This document shows, piece after piece, positions 4,465-14,900 of a stretch of DNA of 18,471 nt (position 1 is the first letter of the stretch; the number at the start of each line of letters is the position of its first letter). Source of the DNA: JTS-RE9 sp964649195 (lineage in GTDB: Bacteria; Planctomycetota; Phycisphaerae; Phycisphaerales; Phycisphaeraceae); NCBI GenBank assembly GCA_964649195.1, contig CAZYPK010000105.1:1-18471 (forward strand). The letters are read 5' to 3'. The notes under the pieces are model-generated. The model made no database searches. It was not told the origin of the DNA and saw only the letters and a program-made list of their open reading frames with translations. A program made the translations under genes and the position numbers.

Positions 4465-6372
4465 ATGATCAGGGGTTTTTCGCTTGTCGTCGTTGCAGGG
4501 TTTGTCTCGTTTGTTTTGCCGTTGGTCGGCTGCGAACGGCAGAACGCCGCCGCCCCCGCGGCGCCTTCGGCCACCTACCGCGGCGAGCCGGTGTCGCACT
4601 GGGCACACGCCCTGAAGGACCGCGATGCGGACTACCGCGTGCTGGCCACCAGGGCTCTCGATGCGCTGAGCGCCGATGGCGCCGGTGCGGTGCCCGCGCT
4701 CACCGAAGCGCTCCAGGATGAAGTGCCTGCGGTGCGCGCCGGCGCGGCTCAGGCCCTGGGCACCATCGGCGGCGCGGCCCGCGGCGCCGAGTCCGCCTTG
4801 ACCGTGGCCCTGGAAGACAAGGATGCCGAGGTGCGAATGAGCGCCATCCTCGCCATCGGTCAGATCACCGGCACACCCTCGGCCGATCCGCTGATCAACG
4901 CCCTCAAGGATGACAGCCCGCGCGTCCGGGAGATCGCCACCGCGCTGCTGGTGAAAATGGGGCAGCCCGCCATTGCGGGTCTTTCCCGCCTGATGCAGGA
5001 TGAGAAGGCCGAGCTCCGCCTGATGGCGGCGACGATTCTGGGCCGCATCAAACATGCCGAGGGCGTGCCCGCCCTGGTTGCCGCGCTGGATGACAAGGAT
5101 CCCGCCATCGCCGATCTGGCCGCCCAGGGGTTGGCGCAGACCGGCGACGCCTCGATCGCCGACATCACGCCGCTGCTCCTGGACGCCTCGGTCGATAAGC
5201 GGTGGGTCGCCACCTACATCCTCAGCGCCATCGGCACCGCCCGGACCGCCACGCCGCTGATTGCCGCGCTCAACGACCGCGATGAACGCATCCGCGACCT
5301 GGCCACCGGCGCGCTGAGCCGTGTCGGCAAGGATGCGGTCGAACCGCTCACGCAGGCGGCGAAGAATGAGAACGTCGAGGTGCGGCTGGCGGCGATCAAC
5401 GCCCTGGGCGGCATGGCCAGGCAGGACACGATTCCCGTGCTGCACGCGGCGCTGAAGGATGAAGACCCGATCGTGCGCGACGCCGCCGTCGCCGCGTTGG
5501 GCAACACCGGCAGCGCCAAGGCGGTGCCCGCGCTGACCGAGGCGATTCAGAACAAGGATGTGAAGGTCCGCGCCGATGCGGTGCAGGCCCTGGTGAAACT
5601 CGGACGCGATTCGCTGGAGGTGCTCGTCGAGGCGTCCAAGGACAAGGACTGGCAGGTTCGCCGGGTCGCCACCGATGGCATGGGCCTGCTCGCCTCGCCC
5701 GATGCGGTGCCCGCGCTCAACCGCCTGCTTCTGGATGAGGATGATCGCGTCCGTTCCGCGGCGGCGCTGGCCATCGCCAAGATCGGCCCGGCGGCCCGGC
5801 TCTCCATCTCGCCGCTGATCAACACCCTCAAGGACAAGAGCGACGAGGTGCGCGACGCCGCCGCCTTCGCCCTGGCGAAGCTCGCCCCGGGAAACGACAC
5901 CGTGATCCCCGCGCTGATCCGTGCCTTGCGTTATGAGGATGTCCGCGCCCGCGTCGGCGCCGCCAACGCCATCGCACGTCTGGGGCCGCTCGCGCCCTCG
6001 GCAGTCTTTCCGCTCATCACCGGCCTCAAGGACCCCGAAGATGCCGTCGTGCTCGCCTCCCGCCTGGCCCTGGTGAAGCTCGGCCCCGAAGCGATCACCG
6101 GCCTACTCAAGGCCCTGCGCGAAGAGGACGCCCGCACCCGACTCCACCTGATCGATGTCCTGGGCCAGATCGGCGCCGATGCCGCCCCGGCCATCCATGT
6201 GCTGCTCGTCCTGCTCCAGGATGATGACCCGCAGATTCGCAACGCCACGATCCTCACCCTGGGCCTCATCGGCGGCGACGCCAAGGCGGCGCTGCTCAAG
6301 GCCTCGCGCGGCGAAGACAAGAAACTCGCCGCCGCCGCGGGCCATGCGCTGGATGTGATCCTGAAACAGTGA
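4465..6372 (+). CDS. HEAT-repeat (PBS-lyase-like) lipoprotein
   Basis: 635 residues from the ATG at 4465. An in-frame ATG at 4369 is rejected because the 4465 start gives a classical lipoprotein signal: MIRGFSLVVVAGF, hydrophobic core, then lipobox LVGC with the lipidated cysteine at residue 23, and GGGAG lies five bases upstream. After a short Ala/Pro linker the whole protein is HEAT-like repeats of about 31-37 residues (for example VPALTEALQDEVPAVRAGAA and VPALVAALDDKDPAIADLAA), roughly 17 in tandem, giving a long superhelical scaffold. No catalytic motif is visible. Such proteins mediate protein-protein contacts; partners are unknown. It is probably anchored to the inner or outer membrane facing the periplasm. 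It converges on the propeller/cytochrome gene, which also contains HEAT-like repeats. Confidence 0.85.
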   Translation: MIRGFSLVVVAGFVSFVLPLVGCERQNAAAPAAPSATYRGEPVSHWAHALKDRDADYRVLATRALDALSADGAGAVPALTEALQDEVPAVRAGAAQALGTIGGAARGAESALTVALEDKDAEVRMSAILAIGQITGTPSADPLINALKDDSPRVREIATALLVKMGQPAIAGLSRLMQDEKAELRLMAATILGRIKHAEGVPALVAALDDKDPAIADLAAQGLAQTGDASIADITPLLLDASVDKRWVATYILSAIGTARTATPLIAALNDRDERIRDLATGALSRVGKDAVEPLTQAAKNENVEVRLAAINALGGMARQDTIPVLHAALKDEDPIVRDAAVAALGNTGSAKAVPALTEAIQNKDVKVRADAVQALVKLGRDSLEVLVEASKDKDWQVRRVATDGMGLLASPDAVPALNRLLLDEDDRVRSAAALAIAKIGPAARLSISPLINTLKDKSDEVRDAAAFALAKLAPGNDTVIPALIRALRYEDVRARVGAANAIARLGPLAPSAVFPLITGLKDPEDAVVLASRLALVKLGPEAITGLLKALREEDARTRLHLIDVLGQIGADAAPAIHVLLVLLQDDDPQIRNATILTLGLIGGDAKAALLKASRGEDKKLAAAAGHALDVILKQ

Positions 6373-6384
6373 ACGAACGGGGAA

Positions 6385-6449
6385 GGGACTCCTGAATAAC
6401 CGCCGCTTGCGGCGTAGCAACGTACATCGGGGGGTTGTTCAGAAGTCCC
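6385..6449. repeat. Palindromic repeat, copy B (core element between convergent genes)
   Basis: Terminal inverted repeats 6385-6401 (GGGACTCCTGAATAACC) and 6433-6449 pair at 15 of 17 positions. The inside, 6402-6430, is identical at 28 of 29 positions to 18263-18291 of copy C and includes the GCCGCTTGCGGC module and GTAGCAACGTACATCGG. It lacks heptad arms. It fills the space between a plus-strand stop (6372) and a minus-strand stop (6453), so it probably acts as a bidirectional transcription barrier; it has no strong T-tract. Confidence 0.88.
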
Positions 6450-6452
6450 TCC

Positions 6453-9400
6453 TCACTTCCCCGCATCTTTGCTCCGCAGATACGCAAACAAATCCCGCAC
6501 CTGCTGCGGCGTCAACCCGTCAAGCAGTTTCTCCGGCATGCGCGAGGTGCGCGAAGCCGTCATCGATTCGATCTGATCGCGCTGCACAATCACCTTGCCT
6601 TCCACGCCATCCTGAATCGTGACCGACCTGGGATTCTGCTCCAGCAGGAACCCGGTGAGCAGCAGGCCGTCCTTCGTTTCGATTTCGTAGTTGATGAACT
6701 CTTCGCGGATGGCCGCGGAAGGATCGATGATCGCCAGCAGCATGAAGTCGAGATTGTCGCGCTCGTAACCGGTCAGATCGGGGGCGAGAAGGACGCCGCC
6801 GGGCGGGCCTTGGTCGTGAAGCTTGTGACACAGGGCGCAGCTCACGCCGAACAGCGCTTTGCCTTTTGCTGCTTCGCCGTTGCCTGTGGCGAGAATCTGC
6901 TTGATCGATTCGATTTGTTTCACCTTCTCATCCGCGGTGGCCCGAGTGCGGCCCCAGTGCTTGCGGATGAGCCGGGAGATGTCCGCCTCCTTGTGCAGCT
7001 TCATGCGCTCCATCAGTTCATAATCGACATCCGTTCGCGCGATCTTCCCCGCATCGATCGCCTTGAGCAGAGCGAGCGACCAATCACTGCGTTTCGTGAG
7101 GGTGTCGAGCGCGCGGGGACGAACGCCCTGATCCCTGGGCAGGTCGTTGTAGGCCGCGACGATCTCGTCGCCGATCTTCGGATCATTGAATCGCTGCAAA
7201 GCGGCCAGCGCGGCGCGGCGGACGGAGTGCCACCTGGAACTTTTCGCAACCTGAAGAAGCACGGGCGCCGCGTCAGCTTTGCCGACCTGGCCGAGCGTGT
7301 CGATCACTTCGATGCGCTTCGCCTTGATCGCGGCATCATCGTTCCTGATGTAATCGAGAGCGGCGGCGTGGGCTTTGGCGTCACCGGTGCGCAGGCCCAG
7401 CAGCATCGATGCGGTGTCGTGGCTTCCGCTCGATGTCGTGCTGATGGCGCTGCTCATCGCCTGCCGCAATCGGAGCGGAAGCGTTGCGACGGCCGCGTTT
7501 TTGAACGCTGCGTTGATGCCGCCAAGTAACCGTTTCTTTGCGTCAGCATCGGGTGCGGTTTCGAGCAGACTGGCCAGCGCATCCAGATGAACGGACGACG
7601 GATCAGCCGCCAATCGCTGCGCCAGACGAGGGATGATGACATTGCGAACCAGCGGAAACGTCCAGGCATGCGCCTTGTTGAAGATGGCCATCACCGACTC
7701 GAGATTGGAACCGACCTGCTGCTCGATGCCCCACCAGATGAGCAGAGGCAGATGAGGATCGGTGGCGATGTCGCCGCGTTGCGCGAGTTTCCAGAGGATC
7801 GGCAGCGCGGCGCCGCCGTTGATCCGCTTGGCGGTTGAAGCGAGTTGGCTGAGCACGTGAGGATCACGATCGATGCCGGCAAGGTCTTCAAGATGGTCGG
7901 CGATGGCGCGGGAGGCTTTGCGGTTTTCGCCGGCAAGCTGTGCCGCGGTGCGTCGCACATCGGATTCCGCGTGTTGCAGCAGTTCGATGATCGCGCGATC
8001 GGTGAGATCGCCGGTGCTGTGCAAGGCATGGGCGAGTTCGATGGCGTGCTGATCGCGGGCGGTTTTCAGTTGCGCCTGGATGATGGGGATGAGCGAAGCA
8101 TCCTTGCGATCCGCGATGATGCGCTGCGCGGTCTGCCGTTCGAGCTTGTTTGGAGATTTGAGGCGGTCGATCAATTCGTCGCTCTTGAGCTTGTTCAAAT
8201 CCGGCACGCCGAACCCACGCATGGAATGCGTGGGCTTTTGGGCGGTTTTTTGAGTGATGCGGTAGATGCGGCCGTGCGTCTTGTCCCAGTTGTCGCGCGG
8301 ATCGACGTGCGTCAGCCGCGTGTCGTACCAGTCTGCGATATAGATCGCGCCGTCGGGGCCGGCTTTGATATCGACCGGGCGGAACCAGCGGTCCCTGGCT
8401 TCGATGAGCGTGATGGTGTCTTTCGTCTTGAAGGTTGAACCGTTGGGGATCATCTCGCTCACCTGGATGCGGTTGTGGAGCGGGATGATCGAGACCATCT
8501 TGCCTTCAAGGGCGGGCATCGCGCCACCTTCATAAATCAGAAGGCTGTGACTGAAGCGAGGCATGTACCCTTCATGGGGCATGTGCTCGAACCAGCCGAA
8601 GGAGTAGGGATTCATGAGCGGACCGTGCTTGCCCCAGCCTTTGATGTAGCGGCCGCCCTGGACGAAGTGCAGGCCGCGCACCGAACCCCAGTTCGTGCCG
8701 GAGTAGCAGCGGCCTTTGGCGTCGAACTCGACGCAGAACGTGTTGCCGCCGCCCTCGGCGAAGACCTCGAACACTTTCGTTTCCGGGTGATAACGCCAGA
8801 TCGCCTGGCCCTTGAAGTGCACATCCTTCGTCACCTCGCTGGAGACCGTCGCCCAGCAAGTCGAACCTTGTGCGCCATAAATCCAACCATCCGGCCCCCA
8901 GCGCAGGCTGTTCATCACAGCGTGCGTGTCTTCCAAACCAAAGCCGGTCAGATGCACCTGGGGCGGGCCATCGGGTATATCGTCGTTGTTCTTGTCAGGA
9001 TAAAAAATCAGGTACGGTGGATTGGCGACCCACACGCCGCCGCGCCCGCGAAGAACGCTCGTGGCGATGTTCAGACCATCGACGAAAACCGTGTGCCTGT
9101 CGTACTTCCCATCGCCATCGGTGTCTTCATGAATGGTGATGCGATCAGCGCCCTTGACATGCTCAGGGTGCCCCGGCGGGTGAGGCACCTTGTCGAACAC
9201 CGCGCGGAGATGCTCATCGTATTTGACGATCTTCAGGCCGGCGGGAAAAGGATACTGCCGATATTCGACGACCCACATGCGGCCGCGCTCATCGAAATCG
9301 ATCGACAGCGGCTGCGTGATCTGCGGCTCGTGCAGCACCGTCTCCACCGCGAAGCCGTCCGCCACCGTGAACGTCTTGAGCGAGTCCTCCACCGACATCG

Positions 9401-9599
9401 GCTTGGTGTTGAAGTCACCGACCGCGCCCCGGCCCTTGAAAGTTTCGATGTGCTTCTTCACATCTTCATTACCCGCCAGATCGGTGGGCAGCGCATCGCT
9501 CTTGCGCGGCTCATCCCCGGCGGCGGAAAGCCCCCCCGCGAGCAGGAAAAGCATCAGCAAGGCAACGCCGGGGCGGATGAAAAACGGCGACTTGATCAT
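6453..9599 (-). CDS. PVC-type secreted beta-propeller/HEAT/cytochrome c protein (membrane-bound dehydrogenase-like)
   Basis: 1,048 residues. An N-terminal signal peptide (hydrophobic 11-24, likely cleavage near LSAAG) is followed by a propeller resembling the planctomycete 'putative membrane-bound dehydrogenase' domain (about 75-455): GFAVETVLHEPQITQPLSID, RGRMWVVEYRQYP, HAVMNSLRWGPDGWIYGAQG, DGAIYIADWYDTRLTH. Two Asp-rich Ca-binding-like loops lie at 159-168 (DTDGDGKYDR) and 202-211. A HEAT-like helical region spans about 470-880. The C-terminal haem domain has CALCH at 921-925, and a possible distal Met lies in SRMPEKLLDGL near the end. GGGAG six bases upstream supports the start. Expected role: periplasmic oxidation of a sugar or alcohol substrate with electron transfer to haem; the substrate is unknown. 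Confidence 0.9.
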   Translation of the reverse strand: MIKSPFFIRPGVALLMLFLLAGGLSAAGDEPRKSDALPTDLAGNEDVKKHIETFKGRGAVGDFNTKPMSVEDSLKTFTVADGFAVETVLHEPQITQPLSIDFDERGRMWVVEYRQYPFPAGLKIVKYDEHLRAVFDKVPHPPGHPEHVKGADRITIHEDTDGDGKYDRHTVFVDGLNIATSVLRGRGGVWVANPPYLIFYPDKNNDDIPDGPPQVHLTGFGLEDTHAVMNSLRWGPDGWIYGAQGSTCWATVSSEVTKDVHFKGQAIWRYHPETKVFEVFAEGGGNTFCVEFDAKGRCYSGTNWGSVRGLHFVQGGRYIKGWGKHGPLMNPYSFGWFEHMPHEGYMPRFSHSLLIYEGGAMPALEGKMVSIIPLHNRIQVSEMIPNGSTFKTKDTITLIEARDRWFRPVDIKAGPDGAIYIADWYDTRLTHVDPRDNWDKTHGRIYRITQKTAQKPTHSMRGFGVPDLNKLKSDELIDRLKSPNKLERQTAQRIIADRKDASLIPIIQAQLKTARDQHAIELAHALHSTGDLTDRAIIELLQHAESDVRRTAAQLAGENRKASRAIADHLEDLAGIDRDPHVLSQLASTAKRINGGAALPILWKLAQRGDIATDPHLPLLIWWGIEQQVGSNLESVMAIFNKAHAWTFPLVRNVIIPRLAQRLAADPSSVHLDALASLLETAPDADAKKRLLGGINAAFKNAAVATLPLRLRQAMSSAISTTSSGSHDTASMLLGLRTGDAKAHAAALDYIRNDDAAIKAKRIEVIDTLGQVGKADAAPVLLQVAKSSRWHSVRRAALAALQRFNDPKIGDEIVAAYNDLPRDQGVRPRALDTLTKRSDWSLALLKAIDAGKIARTDVDYELMERMKLHKEADISRLIRKHWGRTRATADEKVKQIESIKQILATGNGEAAKGKALFGVSCALCHKLHDQGPPGGVLLAPDLTGYERDNLDFMLLAIIDPSAAIREEFINYEIETKDGLLLTGFLLEQNPRSVTIQDGVEGKVIVQRDQIESMTASRTSRMPEKLLDGLTPQQVRDLFAYLRSKDAGK

Positions 9600-9715
9600 G
9601 TCATGCTCCCAATCCGGCCAGAGAGGGCCGGGGCTTCATCATAATGGCAACCGCCGGGAACCACGCACGGCGAATTGACGTACAACCGCAGCATCATTTG
9701 GCCGATATTCCCTGC

Positions 9716-10414
9716 ATGAACTCCACTCCCCAGACCAGCGTGATGGATCCATCCATGAACAACCCGTCCGATAAAGCCGTCGCGATCGCAAGTGAAGAAG
9801 CGCCCGCGGTCGATGTGGTCAGTCCGTGGGCGATTCACCGTCGCATGTACAACTGGGTGCTTTCGCTGTCGCACAGGAAGCACGCGACATCTGCGCTGTT
9901 CGGCCTGAGCTTTGCCGAGTCGAGTTTTTTCCCGATCCCGCCTGATGTGCTTCAGATCGCGCTGACACTCGAACGGCGGGAGAAGGCGTTCTGGTATGCA
10001 ACGGTGAGCACGATCGCCTCCGTGCTGGGCGGGATGTTCGGCTACCTCATCGGCTTCGCGTTCTGGCATGCGCTGTCCGGCTTTTTCCTGACCTACGTTT
10101 TCCAAGAGGAAATCTTTCTCAAGGTCGAAGGCTTATACAATCAGTACGACTTCTGGTGCGTCTTCATCGCCGCCTTTACGCCGGTGCCGTACAAGGTGTT
10201 CACCATCGCGGCGGGGGTGTTTTCCGTGTCGTTCCCGATGTTTGTCATCGCCTCGATCATCGGTCGCGGCATGCGGTTCTTCATCGTGGCCGGGCTGCTC
10301 TACAAGTTCGGCCCGCCGATCAAGACCTTCATCGAGAAGTATTTCAACCTGCTCAGCCTCGTCTTTGTGGTGATACTGATCGGTGCCTTTGCGCTGCTGA
10401 AGTTGGTGAAATGA
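9716..10414 (+). CDS. VTT/DedA-superfamily (YqaA-like) inner-membrane protein
   Basis: 232 residues. Related to DedA/VTT-domain proteins, several of which act in lipid scrambling or envelope homeostasis; the exact role here is unknown. Characteristic segments are LFGLSFAESSFFPIPPDVLQ (about 58-77), the Gly-rich LGGMFGYLIGFAFW helix, FIAAFTPVPYKVFTIAAGVF (about 154-173) and a C-terminal hydrophobic helix LVFVVILIGAFALL. The TPVPYK motif is typical of the YqaA subgroup. The start is uncertain: ATG 9716 is preferred over 9644 because the extra residues are non-hydrophobic and unlike the family, and ATG 9743 is also possible. No Shine-Dalgarno is visible. It is divergent from the cytochrome gene and heads a cluster with DUF433 (16-bp gap) and galE. 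Confidence 0.85.
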   Translation: MNSTPQTSVMDPSMNNPSDKAVAIASEEAPAVDVVSPWAIHRRMYNWVLSLSHRKHATSALFGLSFAESSFFPIPPDVLQIALTLERREKAFWYATVSTIASVLGGMFGYLIGFAFWHALSGFFLTYVFQEEIFLKVEGLYNQYDFWCVFIAAFTPVPYKVFTIAAGVFSVSFPMFVIASIIGRGMRFFIVAGLLYKFGPPIKTFIEKYFNLLSLVFVVILIGAFALLKLVK

Positions 10415-10430
10415 ATGCGGAGCACATCGG

Positions 10431-10636
10431 ATGGCGCGGAATTCTGATCCTCGAATCGTGGTTGACTCCAACATCCATCACGGGCAGCCGGTGATCGCCG
10501 GTACCCGCGTTCCCGTCGCCATCATTGTCGGCGGACTTACCGGCGGAATGAGCAGCGAGGAGATTCAGGCTCAATACCGGCTGACGGAGAACCAGGTCCG
10601 GGCCGCTGTCGAATTCGATGCCAAGGAAAAATCTTC

Positions 10637-10640
<4 letters not shown>
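10431..10640 (+). CDS. DUF433 family protein (antitoxin-like, orphan)
   Basis: 69 residues. The sequence follows the DUF433 pattern throughout: PRIVVDSNIHHGQPVIAGTR, VPVAIIVGGLTGGMSSEEI, then YRLTENQVRAAVEFDA. The family is a small helix-turn-helix-like domain often found as the antitoxin-side partner of a PIN-like (DUF5615) toxin. No such toxin is next to it here. Instead the stop overlaps the galE start by four bases (ATGA), indicating translational coupling. It may be a regulator or an orphaned antitoxin; no function is proven. Confidence 0.85.
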
Positions 10641-11641
<1,001 letters not shown>

Positions 11642-11728
11642 ACACGACAGGTATCACACTTGGCAACCGGGCGATCACCGCACGACCGACGCTGTCCATC
11701 AACCGCGCGACGGACACCGTTGCACGAG

Positions 11729-11749
11729 CCGCGACGTGACACGTCGCGG
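11729..11749. repeat. Hairpin repeat CCGCGACGT-GAC-ACGTCGCGG
   Basis: Perfect 9-bp arms around a 3-nt spacer, 88 bp after the galE stop. It shares the CCGCGAC/GTCGCGG ends with the hairpin at 11899-11919 but has a different centre. It may act as a 3'-end stabiliser or a Rho-independent-like barrier; no poly-T follows. Confidence 0.75.
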
Positions 11750-11898
11750 AGATGCACGATCGCCAAGGGTGCCGGGTTGAACCTTTGATGAACGACAGCG
11801 AACGCGGTGGGTGACACGATTGTGATTGGTGATCAAGGGTGAACCGGTTGAGGTCGGCAACATGTCGCGCAATCGACGCTCCTTCAGTCCGTTCGCGT

Positions 11899-11919
11899 CC
11901 GCGACTCGTTGAGTCGCGG
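11899..11919. repeat. Hairpin repeat CCGCGACTC-GTT-GAGTCGCGG
   Basis: Perfect 9-bp arms around GTT, followed by CTGGGGC. It has the same outer ends as the hairpin at 11729-11749. It lies 75 bp upstream of the lyase-like start codon, so it would be in or near that gene's promoter or leader. Confidence 0.75.
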
Positions 11920-11993
11920 CTGGGGCCAGGCTGTGCCGCGAACCGTTTTTGCCGCGTGCGGATAGACTGACACCACCTTGACGGAGCAGATTC

Positions 11994-14900
11994 ATGCGCA
12001 CCATCAGCATGTTCACGATGATTCTGTTGGCGCTCCGCGGCGGCGCGGCGTCAGCCGCGGTCGAAGCGAGACATGTCAGGCTCGAAGCCCCGGTGTCGGG
12101 GCGCATGGTGGTGCATGAGATTGAAGTCTATGCGGGGATTCTGAACGTGGCGGGAAAGAATCCCGCCGCGACGACGCAGGGCACCGGTTATCGCGGCGTT
12201 GACATCAATGAACGCAAGGAGGGCCGGCGACTGATCGATGGCGTCAAGAATCTCAACGAGCGCGGCATCACGCTCGATCCGGGCGAAGGGGTGAATCCGT
12301 GGTTTGAAATCGACCTGGGCAAAACCATCGCCATCGATCGCCTCGTGGTTACGCAGTCGCCCGGCCTGGCTTACGACGATCGCGGCCTGCGGCTGGTGAC
12401 GCTGCTGGATGAAAAGCGGCGCGTCGTCTTCTCGCACAAGTTCGATGTGCGGGATGCGGCGGCGGCCAGGGGGGAGGCGTCGATCGAGGTCAAGGAATCC
12501 AAGGGCGCGCTGATCGGCCGGGTGGTGCCGGCGGGCGCCCGCGAGTGGGCGCCGATCGGCGAACTGCTGGACGCAAAGGATCAACCCGAGCCGCCCGATG
12601 CCGCCCGGCGCCGCCAATCCTTCGCGGCCCGCAACGAGCCGGACGCCATCGCGGCGCTGGGCAAGGCGTTCTTCGCGCGGATGGATCTGTCGCGCCCGCA
12701 GCTTGCGGCCATACGACGGCGCGTTGAGTCCGGTGACTGGCAGGGAGCGCTGGATGCGTGGCGCGATCGCTTCTTCGAGCAACTCGCCAGGCGGCGGTTT
12801 CTGCATGAACACGCCATTGCGCCGCGAAGCTACGGGGCGCAGGCGGAGGACCTGAAGAAGAACATGGCGGTGACGATGGGGCGCGACACGGCCTACGCGG
12901 TGAAATTCGAGCCGGGGCTGATCGACTGGGCGTACCTGCCGGGTCTCAAGACAGGCGCCGGCGTCAAGTCGCATGAAGCGAGCCTGGAACCGGCGCGGTT
13001 TCGCACGCTGGTTCATTACGCCCAGCGTTCGCTGCTGTCGGAGTATCGTGAGAAGGGGGATGTCGCATCGCTTGCCCAATGGACGGCGATCAGCGACGAC
13101 TGGGGCATGCACCTCAAGAGCGATCTGGCGCGATCGACCGATGACCTGCGCGATTTCTTCGTGAAGGAGCCGGTGCAGCACTTCAACTTTTTCTGCCACG
13201 AGCTGGCGGAGACGGCGCGGCTGCGGCCGGCGTTTGTGAAGCAGGTTCCCGCCGCCACGCTGGCGCGGCTGCTGATGCCGGTGCTCGAGGAGTATGGGCC
13301 GGCTTACTGGTTTGTCTGCCGGCGCACCGCGTTCAACCACACCTTCAACGCGCTCAACGCGGCGTACATCACCGCCCGCGTGCTGGAGGATTTTCATGCC
13401 GGGCAGCAACTCGACCGTGAGAATCGCCGGCACTGGGAACGCATCTGGTCTGACAACATCACCCGCGACGGCACGATGATCGAGATCGGCGATGAGGGCC
13501 ATCTCGACATGCACCTGCGCATCGGCGCGTTTTACATCGAGATGCAGCGCGATCCGCCCGACTGGTTCACGCCCGCCTTCCGCGCCCGCTTCGAGGAAGG
13601 CTATGCCGCGGCGACGCGCTACCTCGTCCGCCACCTGACACCCAACGGCCTGGGCCATCGCTTCGGCTTTGCGGACCAGTTCGACCGTGTCTGGAAGAAC
13701 ACGGAAACAGTGTGCGAGATCGGCGGCATGATCCCGCGCCCGACGATCGACAATACCGCCATCATGCGCGAACCCGAAGTGCGCAATATTCTTCAAGCGG
13801 TGTACGGCGCAGCCCTGGCCACTGATCGTATGACGCCGGCGCGCAAAACGGCACGGGAGAAGGTCATCGCCTACTACGGCAAGGATTTCGCTCTGCCACA
13901 AACTGTTTCCGACTGGATGCCTTACGCGGGTCTGCATTACCTGCGCCGATCATGGCAGCCCGATGCCTCCTTCATGCACGTGCTGAGCCAGGCTCAAGGC
14001 CACGGCGAAGCCAACGGCCGCAACTGGAACACCGAGTATCGCTACTGGGACTACGGTTATCCGTTGCTGCACGCGCAACCCGTCACCATCGATGGTCATC
14101 CGCAGTATCCCGATCACCACCGCCTCACCTACCGCCCCGGCAGCAAGACCGAGCGGCTCACCACTGCTCCACCCAAACCCATCGATGCCCGCTGGCACAC
14201 CTCGCCGCGATTCGATCTGGCGGAAACGATTTACCGCGGCACGTACCAGACGCACAGCGTTGACAGAAAGGAAAACCGCCTTGATGAACGCGGCCAACCC
14301 ATCGAGAATGTCACGACGCAGCGGTTGATCGTGCAGGTGCGACCCGCGCGGCTCTGGCTCGCGCTCGATCGCATCGACTGGCCCGGCGAAAGCAAACGCA
14401 CCATTGATGCGCGTTCCCTCCTCTGGCATCCGACGCCGGACATCAAGACGCCCGTGAAGGGGAAGGTGCAGTGGGACGCGGTGAATCAGGTCGTTTCACT
14501 GGCCAACGGCAACACGCCCGGACTTGCGCTGCATCATGCCGGTCTCGATCAGGTGAACATGAAGACAGCGGAGAACGCCGACTCGGACCGCCCGCGCACC
14601 GACCTGTTCCCGCACGCCTTCGTCGCCACATCGGCGACGCTGCGCGGCACCGCGACGGGCCATGCCGCGTTCGCCACGCTGCTGGAACCGCGCCGCAGGG
14701 ATGGCGATGCGATCATCCGATCCATCGCCCGCATCAGTGATCCGGAGAAGGTCGGCTTTGCCGTCGAACTCAACAGTGGTGAAACATTGATCTGGCAGGC
14801 GGCGCGGCAAGGAACCGCCGCGCTCGTCGGCAACGACATCGACCTTCAAGGCGAGGCGATGCTGGTCTGGTCAAGCGGCGATGAAGTCGCCGGCCTGGCG

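Larger units (their letters stand above)
11642..11993. other. Gene-free stretch between galE and the lyase-like gene
   Basis: About 350 bp without a supportable gene. It contains two perfect hairpin repeats (11729-11749 and 11899-11919) with no T-tract. A GGAG (11982-11985) lies eight bases before the next ATG. I see no convincing promoter boxes, although a promoter for the downstream gene is expected here. Confidence 0.6.

Noticed and set aside
4015..5445. Minus-strand open frame of 476 codons across the repeat and HEAT region
   Set aside because: It runs through the repeat element and the antisense of HEAT repeats; its apparent internal repetition mirrors the HEAT repeats.
12051..13937. 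Minus-strand open frame of 628 codons opposite the lyase-like gene
   Set aside because: Antisense shadow: low-complexity Arg/His/Gly composition, no start signal, and the plus strand shows coherent domains.
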